Assembly (NCBI GenBank): GCA_964507445.1
Contig: CAZDQF010000025.1
Location: 1 to 64,000, forward strand
Source: GCA-2683135 sp964507445
GTDB lineage: Bacteria; Planctomycetota; GCA-002687715
DNA: 64,000 bases
Direction of reading: 5' to 3'
The notes under the pieces were generated by a model, which did not search any database, was not told where the DNA came from, and saw only the letters and a program-made list of their open reading frames with translations. Numbering within the stretch: the stretch's first letter is position 1; the number at the start of each line of letters is the position of its first letter. This document shows positions 44,707-54,900 of this stretch, in pieces. The translations under genes were made by a program, and so were the position numbers.

Positions 44707-46254
44707 CTAAGGGTTCCAGATGTGGGCGGTCGGCACCGCGAACCCGGACGCGTCCAGGCCGCCGGCGATGAGGAAGCTGCCGTCAGGCAGCGGCGAGATG
44801 GTGTGTGACGCGGCCGCCGTAGGCATGGGCGTCTTCGGGATGAACTGGAACGTGTTCGGGTTGAACACGGTGATGTTCGTCAGGGGTGAATACATGGCGA
44901 CGCAACCGCTGCCGCCGCCGCTGATGACGATCTCGCCGGTGGCGAGGCGGGCGGTGGCGCCCAGGGCGGCGTCGTTCGGGAGTCCGGTCGGGAGCGGCGA
45001 CCAGGTGTTGTTGGAGGAGTCCCAGTATTCCGCAGTGGACGTGGCGCAGAGCACCGGGCCGGTGCCGCCGCCGCAGTACAGCACGCTGCCGTTGGGCAGC
45101 ACCTCCATCATGCCGGCGAAGCGATCCGAGGGGGTCACGCCGGTGGGAGAGAAGCTGTTGGTGGAGGGATCGAAGATCTCTCCGGCGGAGGCGTAGACGG
45201 GCAGGGTGCCCAGGAACGCGTCGCTGATCCCGCCGGCCAGGAGGACCTGACCGCCGGGGAGCTTCACTGCGCTGTGGCCCGCCCGCTTCTCCAGCAGGGT
45301 GGGGCCCGGGGAGAACGTGTTGGTCACCGGGTCGTAGATGTCCACGGTGTCGTGGACGCTGCTGAAGATGGGGCCGAATCCGCCCAGCGGTCCGGTGGCG
45401 AAGATGCCGTTGCCGCCGGCGATCAGCACCCTGCCGTCGTTCAGGAGGGTGGCTGTGTGGGCGGCCCGGACGCTCTGCATCACGTTGCCCACGGGGGTCC
45501 AGCTGTTGGTGGCGGGGTCGAAGACCTCACCCGTGTCCAGGTTTCCGAGGGTGCTCCCGAGGCCGCCGGTGACGAGCACGCGGCCGTCCTGGAGCAGCGT
45601 CGCGGTGTGCAGGGTCCGCGGACCGCTCATGGCGGCGGCGGCGTTGAACGTGCGTGTGTAGTGGTCGTAGAGCTGGACGAAGTTGGCGGGCGTGGGCGCT
45701 GTCAGGTTGCCGCTGCCGCCTCCCACGATCAGGGTCAGCCGCGGGTCTTGCAACGGCACGGCGCGATGGAGAGACGTGCCGAACCCGCTCATGGTCCCAG
45801 CGGTGGGCAGGGCGAAGTCAGGGATCGTCAACTGCACGGAGACCGGGTTGGAAATGGCGACACCGTTGGGGGCCGCGATGTCCAGCGCGCCGAACTGGCT
45901 GTAGAGCGTGAGCCCCAGCAGGGACGGCGTCGCTGGCAGCGGGATGGTGGTGCTGAAGGTGCCCGATCCGGACATGGGGGGAGCGCCTCCGCCCAGTCCG
46001 TCGGCGATGGCCCACAGAGCGGGAGACATGGCGAGGCAGGAGTTGCCGATACCGGGCAGGAACACCTGCCCCGGTGCGAAGTCCGCGTACCAGATGAAGG
46101 GGGAGCCGGGCGCGGCGCTCAGGGCCGGTGTCACCGAACCGCCCAGGAACGCGACCGGGATGGTGAGGGTGGCATTGCCCTGACCGCCGCAGAATTGTGC
46201 GGGGGAGAGCGTGGCGATGACACAGACGAGAAGGACGGCGGACGGCGCACGCAT
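44707..46254 (-). CDS. Secreted kelch-repeat beta-propeller protein
   Basis: ATG 46254 has GGAGG at 8 nt and starts a signal peptide (SAVLLVCVIATLSPAQ), giving 515 residues. Residues about 20-160 are the shared beta-sandwich module, ending LTLYSQFGALDIAAPNG then AISNPVSVQLTIP. The remaining residues form a galactose-oxidase-like propeller with at least six kelch repeats, each with a ATLLxDGRVLxxGG core and an FDPxTNSW turn. No oxidase active site was found, so a binding or structural role is likelier. It is convergent with the ubiD-like gene. Confidence 0.85.
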   Translation of the reverse strand: MRAPSAVLLVCVIATLSPAQFCGGQGNATLTIPVAFLGGSVTPALSAAPGSPFIWYADFAPGQVFLPGIGNSCLAMSPALWAIADGLGGGAPPMSGSGTFSTTIPLPATPSLLGLTLYSQFGALDIAAPNGVAISNPVSVQLTIPDFALPTAGTMSGFGTSLHRAVPLQDPRLTLIVGGGSGNLTAPTPANFVQLYDHYTRTFNAAAAMSGPRTLHTATLLQDGRVLVTGGLGSTLGNLDTGEVFDPATNSWTPVGNVMQSVRAAHTATLLNDGRVLIAGGNGIFATGPLGGFGPIFSSVHDTVDIYDPVTNTFSPGPTLLEKRAGHSAVKLPGGQVLLAGGISDAFLGTLPVYASAGEIFDPSTNSFSPTGVTPSDRFAGMMEVLPNGSVLYCGGGTGPVLCATSTAEYWDSSNNTWSPLPTGLPNDAALGATARLATGEIVISGGGSGCVAMYSPLTNITVFNPNTFQFIPKTPMPTAAASHTISPLPDGSFLIAGGLDASGFAVPTAHIWNP

Positions 46255-46497
46255 GAAAGGAACCTCCGGTGAACTGATCGAAAGTCGTACGACGGAGTCA
46301 TCGTACACCGTGTCGTGGGTGTCTGGCCCGGTGTCGGTGAGTGGATCCGTCACGATTGAGGCCGCCACTCGCCCATCTCGCCACCCCTTGGCTCTTGATA
46401 TTATTTCGCTTTTTGCAGAAAATGCTGAATGTGGTGGTCGCGGCTGGTCGCAAGAAGAAATGGCAGGTGCGAGGCCAGGGGGTCAGGAGGAACGGGA
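46255..46497. promoter_or_regulatory. Divergent intergenic region with AT-rich patch and palindrome
   Basis: This 243-nt region divides the kelch gene and the methyltransferase-like gene. GTCGTACGAC (46284-46293) is a perfect 10-bp palindrome near the kelch side and could be an operator. Positions 46391-46440 are clearly AT-rich compared with the surroundings and include TTGATA followed after 17 bp by GAAAAT, a candidate rightward promoter. Confidence 0.4.
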
Positions 46498-47409
46498 ATG
46501 GTGGACGATCAGTCCGGGCAGAAACACTGGCGGGCGGCAGGGGAGCAGCGGGGTAGCACCGAAGGCTACGCGGGTCGGGCCACGTTTCGGGGTGATTCTC
46601 ATCGGGCGAGGGCGGCGGCGTTGCACGATCGCGCCACCATGGCCCGGGTGGCGGAAGAAGGAGTCCGGGCCCTGGGGCTGCTGGAGGCGTCATTGGCGCT
46701 GGATGACCGCTCCGCGATCGCGCACCTGCAAGCGGGCTGTGTTCTGGAGGAACTGGGTCGCCCCCTGGAAGGGCTGGCGGAGCTGCGCGCCGCCGCCTGG
46801 TGCAACCCTTCCGAGCCCGGGCTTCGCAGCGCGCTGGAGCGATGCTGCCACACGCTCGAACGCCCTCACATGGTGTCCGCGGTGTTCGCTGAGGTCCGGT
46901 TCGAGCACCGCCTGATCGTCGCTACGAGTCGCGAGTTGCGCCTCCAGCGGAACGACTATTACGCCCCACGGCGAGCGGCGCTCGAGTCAGCCTATCGAGC
47001 CCTGGCGGCACAGGTGCCCAGCGGTGAAGTGCTGGAGTGGGACTGTGGTACCGGCATCGGTTGCTACTGGATGGCGCAGACAGGGCGTCGGGTGACGGGG
47101 ATCTGCGGAACCACGGCGGAACTCGAGTACACGCGTGCTTACCATCCACACGCCCTCGTCCAGTACGAGGAACGGGAATTGCCGGCGAGGGAGTTCTCCC
47201 TGGTGGTCGCGCGCAACCCCGTGGCCCCGGCCTGGCGGGCCGCTGAACTGGGGCGTCAGGTCGCACCCGGTGGAGCGCTCGTGGTGCCGTCCACCTGGTC
47301 GCAGGTCGGATTGCAGCGGAAGTTCGTGCGCGGGACTCCGCTGCCGGAGATGCTGCGAGACATGCCAGGTTGCACCCAGCAGCTGGTGATGTGGCGCAGA
47401 CGGAGGTGA
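46498..47409 (+). CDS. TPR-like plus class I methyltransferase-like protein
   Basis: The 303-residue protein starts at ATG 46498, preceded by AGGAGG. Residues about 45-120 are helical and TPR-like (ASLALDDRSAIAHLQAGCVL, LEELGRPLEGLAEL). From about 170 a Rossmann-type SAM region appears, with motif I LEWDCGTGIGCYW, but later motifs are weak, so enzymatic activity is uncertain. No signal peptide is present. It converges on the AhpD-like gene at 47425. Confidence 0.65.
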   Translation: MVDDQSGQKHWRAAGEQRGSTEGYAGRATFRGDSHRARAAALHDRATMARVAEEGVRALGLLEASLALDDRSAIAHLQAGCVLEELGRPLEGLAELRAAAWCNPSEPGLRSALERCCHTLERPHMVSAVFAEVRFEHRLIVATSRELRLQRNDYYAPRRAALESAYRALAAQVPSGEVLEWDCGTGIGCYWMAQTGRRVTGICGTTAELEYTRAYHPHALVQYEERELPAREFSLVVARNPVAPAWRAAELGRQVAPGGALVVPSTWSQVGLQRKFVRGTPLPEMLRDMPGCTQQLVMWRRRR

Positions 47410-47424
47410 GCGCCGGGCTGGTCT

Positions 47425-47853
47425 TCAGCCCTCGGCCTGCTGTTCGGAGGACGGCAGGTCGTCGAAGTTGAGCCCAAGCCTGTAGCCCGCCATGTCCGAG
47501 CGATCGACCACGGCGGCGGCGGCGACCCCCAGTGACACCTGGATCACCTCGCTGATTTCTTCTCTGGTCGCCCCGTCCTTCAGCGCCTTCTTGATGTGCC
47601 CGTCGAGGCAATTGGGGCAGTTCAGTGCCATGCTGGCGCCGATGGCCACGAGTTCCTTCATCTTGCGGGACAGGACGGCGCCCTCGGTCTTGTAGGTGTC
47701 CTTGTAGAACTCGAGGTAGATGCGCTTCGACCGTGGGTCCATGAGCGCGTAGGAGCGCACCGGTCGCTCGGCGTCGCGGGTCTCCCGCTGCGGCAGCGGT
47801 TCGGTGTCGCCGTCTCCAGAGGTGCTCTCGTCCATCGCCTGATTCTCGCTCAT
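47425..47853 (-). CDS. AhpD/carboxymuconolactone decarboxylase family protein
   Basis: The 142-residue protein has a disordered acidic N-terminus (1-35) and one CMD domain. The AhpD-type redox motif CPNCLDGH (C79, C82, H86) is intact, and the downstream GATREEISEVIQVSLGVAAAA is typical. Such proteins reduce peroxiredoxins or detoxify peroxides. ATG 47853 was selected because GGAAAG precedes it and the upstream residues lack homology. It is divergent from the symporter gene across about 160 nt. Confidence 0.88.
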   Translation of the reverse strand: MSENQAMDESTSGDGDTEPLPQRETRDAERPVRSYALMDPRSKRIYLEFYKDTYKTEGAVLSRKMKELVAIGASMALNCPNCLDGHIKKALKDGATREEISEVIQVSLGVAAAAVVDRSDMAGYRLGLNFDDLPSSEQQAEG

Positions 47854-48011
47854 GTCCGTCTTTCCGCTGCGTGCCCAGCCTCCCTCCATCGCGGAGCAAC
47901 CAGCAACAGGTACCAGGGAGGCGGATGGTGCGACGGCTCACAGCCCCAGGGAGGACTTCACACGTCGACGTCGAGAATATAGCAGCACCGGCGATGTAGA
48001 GTGCGCGGGCC

Positions 48012-49931
48012 ATGACCGCACTGTCCTGGACCGTAGTGGCGGGCTTCCTTGCCATCACCTTCGCCATCGGCCTGTGGTTCGCCCGCCGCGCTGCCAGGGA
48101 CACCGAGCAGTACTTCCTCGCGGGTCGGACCCTGCCCTGGTGGGTCCTCGGCACGTCCATGGTGATCACCACGTTCGCGCCGGACACCCCCCTGGGGGTC
48201 GCCTCCAACGTCCGGGGAGGGATCTCCTACGGCTGGTTCGGCTGGAACATGGTCATGGGGCAGATCCTGGCCGTGTTCCTGTTCGCCAGGTTGTGGCGTC
48301 GCTCCGGCGTCATGACGGACAATCAGTTGCTCGAGCTCCGTTACAGCGGTCGATCAGCGTCGGGGCTGCGCATCTACAAGGCGTTTCACTTCTCCATCCT
48401 CGCCAACGTCATCTCCCTATCCCTGATCATGCGGGCGGTCGTGGATGTGGTGGTGGCGGTCACGGACCTCCCACCGGGGGATGAGAGCCTCGTGGCCTGG
48501 GTGCTGGCGGGGATCGCCCTGACCTACGCGGTCCTCGCCGGATTCTGGGGGGTGGTGGCGACGGACCTGCTGCAGTTTGTCATCGCCATGGTCGGCACCA
48601 CCGTGTTCGCCGTGATCGCGGCGGACCACGTTGGGGGGATGGGTGCCCTCGTGGAGGCGGTGTCGTCCGACTCGGTGGCGTTCTTCCCCGACGACCCGGA
48701 CGATCAGTACAAGGTGCTGGCCTACATGGGGATCATGTGGTGGGCCATCTACAACGCCGACGGGGGAGGGTACCTGTGCCAGCGGATGCTGGCGGCCAAG
48801 AACGAGTGGCACGCGAGCGTGGGGACCCTCTGGTTCTCGGTCGCGTACGCCGCTCTCCGCATGTGGCCGTGGGTCCTGGTGGGGTCTCTCAGCCTCGTGG
48901 TGTTCCCCATGCTGGCGGCCGAATCGGGCCAGCCTTCGGTCAACGGACTCCCCGCCTCCACGGTCACGGGCATCGTGGAGGTCGCGGTCGACGGTGGCGC
49001 GGAAGGGGAAGTGGTCTTCGAGCGGAGGAAGGTCGAGACGCTCGCCCTGAGCGTCTCGGACGATCAGCTGGTCGATGACACCGGGGCTCAGGTCCGGGGG
49101 ATCCCTGGTCGGCAGGCCTATCCGGGCATGATGGGCGAAGTGCTGGTGGACCACCCGTTCCTCCTCGGCGTGCTGGTGGCGGCGTTCCTCGCGGCGTTCC
49201 TCAGCACCGTGGACACGTTGTTGAACTGGGGCGCCTCCTACCTGGTGAACGACGTCTACCGACGACTGGCCAAGGGCAACGTCTCGGAGCGCCGGCTGGT
49301 GTGGATGGGCAAGGGAACGGTCGTGCTGGTGATGGTCGTGTCCGTGCTGTGCTTCCAGTTCTTCCATTCCATCAAGGACGCGTGGATCCTGGTCTGGGCG
49401 TTCAGCGCGGGCATCGGCCCCGTGCTCATCGCGCGCTGGTTCTGGTGGCGGGTCAACGCCTGGTGCGAGATCCTGGCGCTGGCCTCGTCGGTCTGCTTGA
49501 CGGTGGCCTTCGAGGTCTGCAACGGCATCTGGCAGGAGCCGTACGTGTTCGCCAGCGGGGCCTGCCAGCTCGGCCCATGGCGGCTGGAGATCTGGCACAA
49601 GGCGATCCTGGTGGTGGCCACGTCCCTGGCCATGATCGCGGTGGGCGTTCGCTGGGGCCCGAAGACGGACGCTGGACGCCTCGATGATTTCGTCCGGCGG
49701 GTCCGGCCGCCGGGGTTCTGGGGGCCGGTGCGTGCTCGGGTAGGGCCGGCGGCGGCCCCTGACCACACCCTGCGCCAGGTGGCCGCGCTCTGGGCCTTGG
49801 GCCTCTGCGTGGTCTACGGCCTGACCTTCGCCATCGGTGGAGCCATCTACCAGCGGGGAGACGTGGCCTGGCCCTGTCTCGGGCTGGTCGTGGTGGGCTC
49901 CGCCGGGTTGTGGCGCCTTCTGCGGCGTTGA
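48012..49931 (+). CDS. Sodium:solute symporter (SSS family)
   Basis: The 639-residue membrane protein has about 12-13 hydrophobic helices and the SSS start: IGLWFARRAARDTEQYFLAG followed by LPWWVLGTSM. Further landmarks are the unwound-helix region GGISYGWFGWNMVMG and FLAAFLSTVDTLLNWGASY. A soluble insertion at about 315-375 (EVAVDGGAEGEVVFERRKVE) is unusual for the family. The solute is unknown. ATG 48012 has no strong ribosome site. Its stop is 3 nt before the dGTPase start, so co-transcription is likely. Confidence 0.9.
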   Translation: MTALSWTVVAGFLAITFAIGLWFARRAARDTEQYFLAGRTLPWWVLGTSMVITTFAPDTPLGVASNVRGGISYGWFGWNMVMGQILAVFLFARLWRRSGVMTDNQLLELRYSGRSASGLRIYKAFHFSILANVISLSLIMRAVVDVVVAVTDLPPGDESLVAWVLAGIALTYAVLAGFWGVVATDLLQFVIAMVGTTVFAVIAADHVGGMGALVEAVSSDSVAFFPDDPDDQYKVLAYMGIMWWAIYNADGGGYLCQRMLAAKNEWHASVGTLWFSVAYAALRMWPWVLVGSLSLVVFPMLAAESGQPSVNGLPASTVTGIVEVAVDGGAEGEVVFERRKVETLALSVSDDQLVDDTGAQVRGIPGRQAYPGMMGEVLVDHPFLLGVLVAAFLAAFLSTVDTLLNWGASYLVNDVYRRLAKGNVSERRLVWMGKGTVVLVMVVSVLCFQFFHSIKDAWILVWAFSAGIGPVLIARWFWWRVNAWCEILALASSVCLTVAFEVCNGIWQEPYVFASGACQLGPWRLEIWHKAILVVATSLAMIAVGVRWGPKTDAGRLDDFVRRVRPPGFWGPVRARVGPAAAPDHTLRQVAALWALGLCVVYGLTFAIGGAIYQRGDVAWPCLGLVVVGSAGLWRLLRR

Positions 49932-49933
49932 GG

Positions 49934-51160
49934 ATGGGCTCGGACGGGGATAACCTCGAAGCCATGGGCTCCGCTGAAGATGATACGAACGGGTTGGTGC
50001 TCAGCCGTAAGCAGGTCCTGGAGCAGGAGGACCTGAACCTGGCGGGCTACGCCTGCCGCAGCAGCGCCACCCGAGGTCGTCGGGTGAGCGAGCCGCCGGA
50101 CCCGCTGAGGACCGACTTTCAGAGGGATCGGGATCGGATCATCCACAGCACCGCTTTCCGTCGATTGAACGGCAAGACCCAGGTCTTTGTCGCGGATACC
50201 GGGGACCACTACCGGACACGACTGACCCACAGCCTGGAGGTCTCCCAGATCGCGCGGGCCGTGAGCAGGAGCCTGAGACTCAACGAGGACCTGACCGAGG
50301 CCCTCGCCCTGGCTCACGACCTCGGGCACACGCCCTACGGGCACTCGGGAGGGGACGTGCTCGATGAGCTCATGGCCGAACACGGCGGCTTCGAGCACAA
50401 CCGCCAGTCGCTGCGCATCCTCGACATCCTCGAGATCAAGTACCCCGGCTTCGAAGGGCTGAACCTGAGCTACGAGGTCCGGGAGTCCATCATCAAGCAC
50501 AAGCGCCCGTTCGAGGGGCCGGACTACGAAACCTACAGGCCGCAGGACGGTCCGTGCCTGGAGGCTCAGGTGGTGGACGTGGCGGATGGCATCGCGTACC
50601 TCTCTGCGGACCTGGATGACGGCCTGCGCTCCGGGATCCTGACGTCGGAGGCGCTGGATCGTGACGTGCGCCTGTGGGGCAGGGCTCGTGACGGTGCGCT
50701 CGCTCGCTACCCCGGGATCCAGGGGCGGATGCTCGAGTTGAAGGTCGTGGCCCAGTTGATCTCCCTGCTGGTCCGAGACCTGTGCGAGAGCACGGTTCGG
50801 CGCATCGCCGAGCGGGAGGTGACCACCCTCGTGGACGTGCGCGCCGCGCAGGAGCCCATCGTTGCCAACAGCGCTGAGGTCTCGGCGGAGGAGTACGAGC
50901 TCCGCGGTTTCCTGTACGAGCACTTCTATACGCACTACAAGGTCTGCCGTATGCGGAACCGAGCCCGCGTGATGATCACCGGCCTCTTTCGCGCCTACTG
51001 CGCGGGGAAGGAACTCATGCCCCCGCGGTTCCAGTCCCTCTCGGAACGGGATGGTCTGGAGCGCGCCGTGGCGGACTACGTCTCCGGCATGACCGACCGC
51101 TACGCCCAGAAGGAGTACGGGCTGCTGTTCCAGCCCGGGGAAGGCAGCCTGGACCCGTGA
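49934..51160 (+). CDS. dgt: Deoxyguanosinetriphosphate triphosphohydrolase-like protein (HD domain)
   Basis: dGTPase-type enzymes split dNTPs to nucleoside and triphosphate. The HD metal site is complete: RLTHSLEV, AHDLGHTPYGH and the later VVDVADGIAYLSADLDDG. The early motif FRRLNGKTQVF is also typical. The length of 408 residues matches the shorter, non-E. coli type. The start may be ATG 49934 or ATG 49964. The stop overlaps the rnc GTG start (GTGA), so the two are translationally coupled. Confidence 0.92.
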   Translation: MGSDGDNLEAMGSAEDDTNGLVLSRKQVLEQEDLNLAGYACRSSATRGRRVSEPPDPLRTDFQRDRDRIIHSTAFRRLNGKTQVFVADTGDHYRTRLTHSLEVSQIARAVSRSLRLNEDLTEALALAHDLGHTPYGHSGGDVLDELMAEHGGFEHNRQSLRILDILEIKYPGFEGLNLSYEVRESIIKHKRPFEGPDYETYRPQDGPCLEAQVVDVADGIAYLSADLDDGLRSGILTSEALDRDVRLWGRARDGALARYPGIQGRMLELKVVAQLISLLVRDLCESTVRRIAEREVTTLVDVRAAQEPIVANSAEVSAEEYELRGFLYEHFYTHYKVCRMRNRARVMITGLFRAYCAGKELMPPRFQSLSERDGLERAVADYVSGMTDRYAQKEYGLLFQPGEGSLDP

Positions 51161-51864
51161 GCGATGCCGCGGACACGGGGTCGCCGGACGATCTCCTCTC
51201 CCGTTGCGAAGCCACCCTCGGGCATGATTTCCAGGATCGAGAGTTGCTGGTCCGCGCCCTGACCCACGGTTCCTCCGGGACCGACGCTTCGGATAGCAAC
51301 GAGCGCCTCGAGTTCCTGGGAGACGCGGTCCTCGGCATGATCGTCAGCCTTCACCTGTACGCCCATCATCCGGACTTTCAGGAGGGACGGATGACCAAGG
51401 TGAAGAGCCAGATCGTCAGCCGCCGCTCCCTCGCCCTCAAGGCCAGGGAGCTGGGGCTCGCCCCCTATCTCATCGTCGGTCGCATGTTCCCGGACCACAG
51501 GTCCATCACCAACTCGATCCTCTCAAACGCCCTGGAGGCGGTGATCGCAGCGGTCTACCTGGACAGCGGCCTCGACGCCGCCTACGAGTTCGTGGCTCGC
51601 CACTTCGGGGACGCCATGGCGACGGCGGCGGACGAACCAGGGCAACGGGACTTCAAGTCCTGGCTCGGTCAGTGGGTGCAGCAGAACCGCATGGCCAACC
51701 CGGGCTATGAGGTCCTCTCCACCGCCGGGCCCGATCACACCAAGACCTTCGAGATGTGCGTCGCGTTAGGGGAGCGGCGCTTTCCTCCCGCCTACGGCCG
51801 GTCCAAGAAGGAGGCGGAACAGCGCGCTGCGGCGGCAGCGCTCCGTGACCTGGGACTGCTATGA
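51157..51864 (+). CDS. rnc: Ribonuclease III
   Basis: RNase III cleaves double-stranded RNA, including rRNA precursors. The signature ERLEFLGDAVLG is present, with a second acidic cluster in SNALEAVIAAVYLDSG. The C-terminal double-stranded RNA binding domain includes FEMCVALGERRFPPAYGRSKKEAEQRAAAAAL. The 235-residue length is standard. The GTG start overlaps the dgt stop by four bases. It could process the rRNA operon at the left of the window, although the two loci are far apart. Confidence 0.93.
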   Translation: MSDAADTGSPDDLLSRCEATLGHDFQDRELLVRALTHGSSGTDASDSNERLEFLGDAVLGMIVSLHLYAHHPDFQEGRMTKVKSQIVSRRSLALKARELGLAPYLIVGRMFPDHRSITNSILSNALEAVIAAVYLDSGLDAAYEFVARHFGDAMATAADEPGQRDFKSWLGQWVQQNRMANPGYEVLSTAGPDHTKTFEMCVALGERRFPPAYGRSKKEAEQRAAAAALRDLGLL

Positions 51865-51938
51865 GGACCCAGGAACCTGGGCGTTGCCCGCCCCGCCCTC
51901 CCTCGGGGGCCGGCCGCCCGCTATGGTTGTGAGCGCAC

Positions 51939-54900
51939 GTGGACGCTCTCCTCACACCCCTGGTCAAGTCTCGTCCGTTCAAGGAGCTGCTCCGCTCCGT
52001 TGACGACGGCCCGACCGTGGGCGGGGTCACCGGGTCGGCGCTCTCGCTGCTGGCCGTCGCGCTCGCTCTCAACACGACACGTCGGTTGGTGGTCCTGGTG
52101 CCGGGAGAGCAAGAGGCGGAGGGGACCGTCGACGACCTCCGGCTGCTGGGTCTCGCCGGACAGCGGGTGGCGTCGCTGCCGCCAGGGGTCGACGGTGGGA
52201 TGGAGCGGGCCCGGGTCATCGATCGACTGAGTCAGGATCAGCGCTTGCAGGTGCTGGTGACGCCGGCTCGGTCCGCCGTGGACCCGCTACCTCGGCCGGA
52301 CGCCATCAAGGCCTCGCGGCTGCGGCTCACCGTGGGCGAAGTGCTGGGACTGGAAGAGGTGGTGGAACGGTTGGGCGAAGCCGGCTTCACCCGTGAGACC
52401 GTGGTGGATCGGGCGGGGACCTTCGCGGTCAGAGGAGACCTCATCGACTTCTGGTCTCATGACCGTGGCAAGCCGCTCCGGGTGGAGTGGCTGGACGACG
52501 AGATCGAGGGCATTCGGGCCTTCGACCCCGCGACCCAGCTCTCCGTGGAGGTCCTGGCCGAGGCCGCGCCGTCTCTCATGGCCCCTGACACTTCAGCGGA
52601 GAGCGGCCCCCTCGCGGACCACCTCTCGGACGACTGGGTGGTGCTGGCGCGGGACGCGCGCGCGTTGCAGGAGTCCATGGAGCGGCACCTCAGCCGATTC
52701 CAGGGAGCCGATCGGGAGCGGCGAGAGGACGCCTGGGCGGCGCTGTTTCGACTGCCCGAGATCATGACGTCGAGGCTCAAGGTGCCCGCGGGCGAGGCGT
52801 TGAACCTCGGCGGGCAGATCATCGCCGCCGCGGGGACCGCCTTCGAGGATGCCATGGAGGCCCTGGAACGGGTCTCGCGAGGTAAGCAGGCTACCTTGCT
52901 TTGCTTCGACACGGAGGCAGAGCAGGACCGCTTCAAGGGGGTGCTCGAGCAGCAGACCTCTGCGCTGGCCGAGAAGCTGCGCAAGCGGCCCGTGATCATG
53001 CACGTGGGTCGCCTCAGGGAGGGGTTTCATAGCCCGTTCCTGGGGGTGGCGGCCCTCATGCATCACGAGCTGTTTGCCACCACCGTGACCCGTCGCCGGC
53101 CGGCGCAGGAGGACGCGGTGGTCAGCGAGGCGATCCAGTCGTTCCTGGATCTGGACGAAGGTGACTACGTGGTGCATCTGGGCCACGGGATCTCGCAGTT
53201 CGAGGGGCTGCGGAGAGAGACCAAGGGCGGCGCGGAGCAGGACTTCCTGGTGCTTCGTTTCAGGGACGACGTGAAGCTCCACGTCCCCGCTTCCAAGGTG
53301 GACCTGGTCCAGAAGTACATCGGAGGGAAAGGGGACGCCCCGGACCTTTCCCGGCTGGGCTCGGCGTCCTGGGAGAAGCGCAAGGACGCGGTGCGCCGTG
53401 CGGTGGCGGACATGGCTGCGGAGCTCCTGGAGCTGCAGGCGATCCGGGCGCGCAAGTCCGGGATCCGTCATCCTGCGGACACCGCGTGGCAGCAGGAGTT
53501 CGAGGCGGCCTTCCCCCATGAGGCGACTCCCGATCAGGCCCGCGCGGCGGACGCCATCAAGGCGGACATGGAGTCGCCCCAGCCCATGGATCGGCTGATC
53601 TGCGGAGATGTCGGCTATGGCAAGACGGAGGTGGCCATGAGGGCTGCCTTCAAGTGCGTCATGGGCAACCGGCAGGTCGCCGTGCTCGTGCCGACCACGG
53701 TCCTGGCGCAGCAGCACCTGGGGTCCTTTCGGGAGCGGATGAAGGACTACCCTGTGGTGATCGAGGGGTTGTCCCGGTTTCGTACCAAGGCTCAGCAGAA
53801 GCGCGCCCTGGAAGGGCTCGCTGACGGCAGCGTGGACGTGGTCATCGGCACCCATCGGCTGCTTCAGGGGGACGTCTCGTTCAAGGACCTGGGGCTCCTG
53901 GTCATCGACGAGGAGCAGCGCTTCGGGGTGGCGGACAAGGAGCGGCTCCGGCGTTTGCGTACCAACGTCGACGTCCTGACCATGAGCGCCACGCCGATCC
54001 CCCGGACGTTGCACCAGTCGATCCTGGGGATCCGCGACATCTCGCCCCTTGGGCAGGCGCCCCGAGGGCGCAGGGAGGTGCAGACCGAGGTGCTCCCGTA
54101 CGCCGAGGGGGTCGTGCGCACGGCGGTCCTTCGGGAGCTGGACCGGGAGGGGCAGGTGTTCTTCGTCCACAACCGGGTGCAGACCATCCACAAGGTGGCC
54201 GCCCGGCTGAGCAAGCTGGTGCCCGAGGCGAGCATCCTGGTGGGGCACGGTCAGATGCCGGAGCGGGCGCTGGAGCGGACCATGGTGTCCTTCCTCCAAC
54301 ACGATGCCGACATCCTGGTGGCGACCACCATCATCGAGTCCGGGCTGGACATCCCCCGGGTGAACACCATCTTCGTGGACCAGGCCGAGATGTACGGGTT
54401 GTCGGACCTGCACCAGCTGCGCGGACGTGTCGGGCGCCATCATCATCAGGCCTTTGCGTATTTCCTGGTGAGACCCGATCGCTCCATCTCGGAGATCGCG
54501 GAGAAGCGCCTGCGGGCCATCGAGGAGTTCAGCCGTCTGGGAGCGGGATTCCAGATCGCCATGCGCGACATGGAGATCCGTGGCGCCGGCAACATCCTGG
54601 GCCCGGAGCAGAGCGGGCACATCGCGTCCGTCGGCTACGAGATGTACTGCCGCTTGCTGGACAACGCCGTGAAGGGGCTGCGCAATCAGCGCGTGGACGA
54701 CCCGGTGGAGGTGGAGATCAACATCGACTTCACGGCGTACCTGGACGACACCTGGATCACCGACAGGACGCTGCGGATCGAGATGTACCGCAAGCTCGGA
54801 CGAGCTCGAACGGAGGCCCAGTTCCAGGCTGCGGTGGAGGAACTCGGCGACCGGTTCGGGCCGCCGCCTCCCGTGGCTCGGGAGTTCGTCCTGGTGGCCA

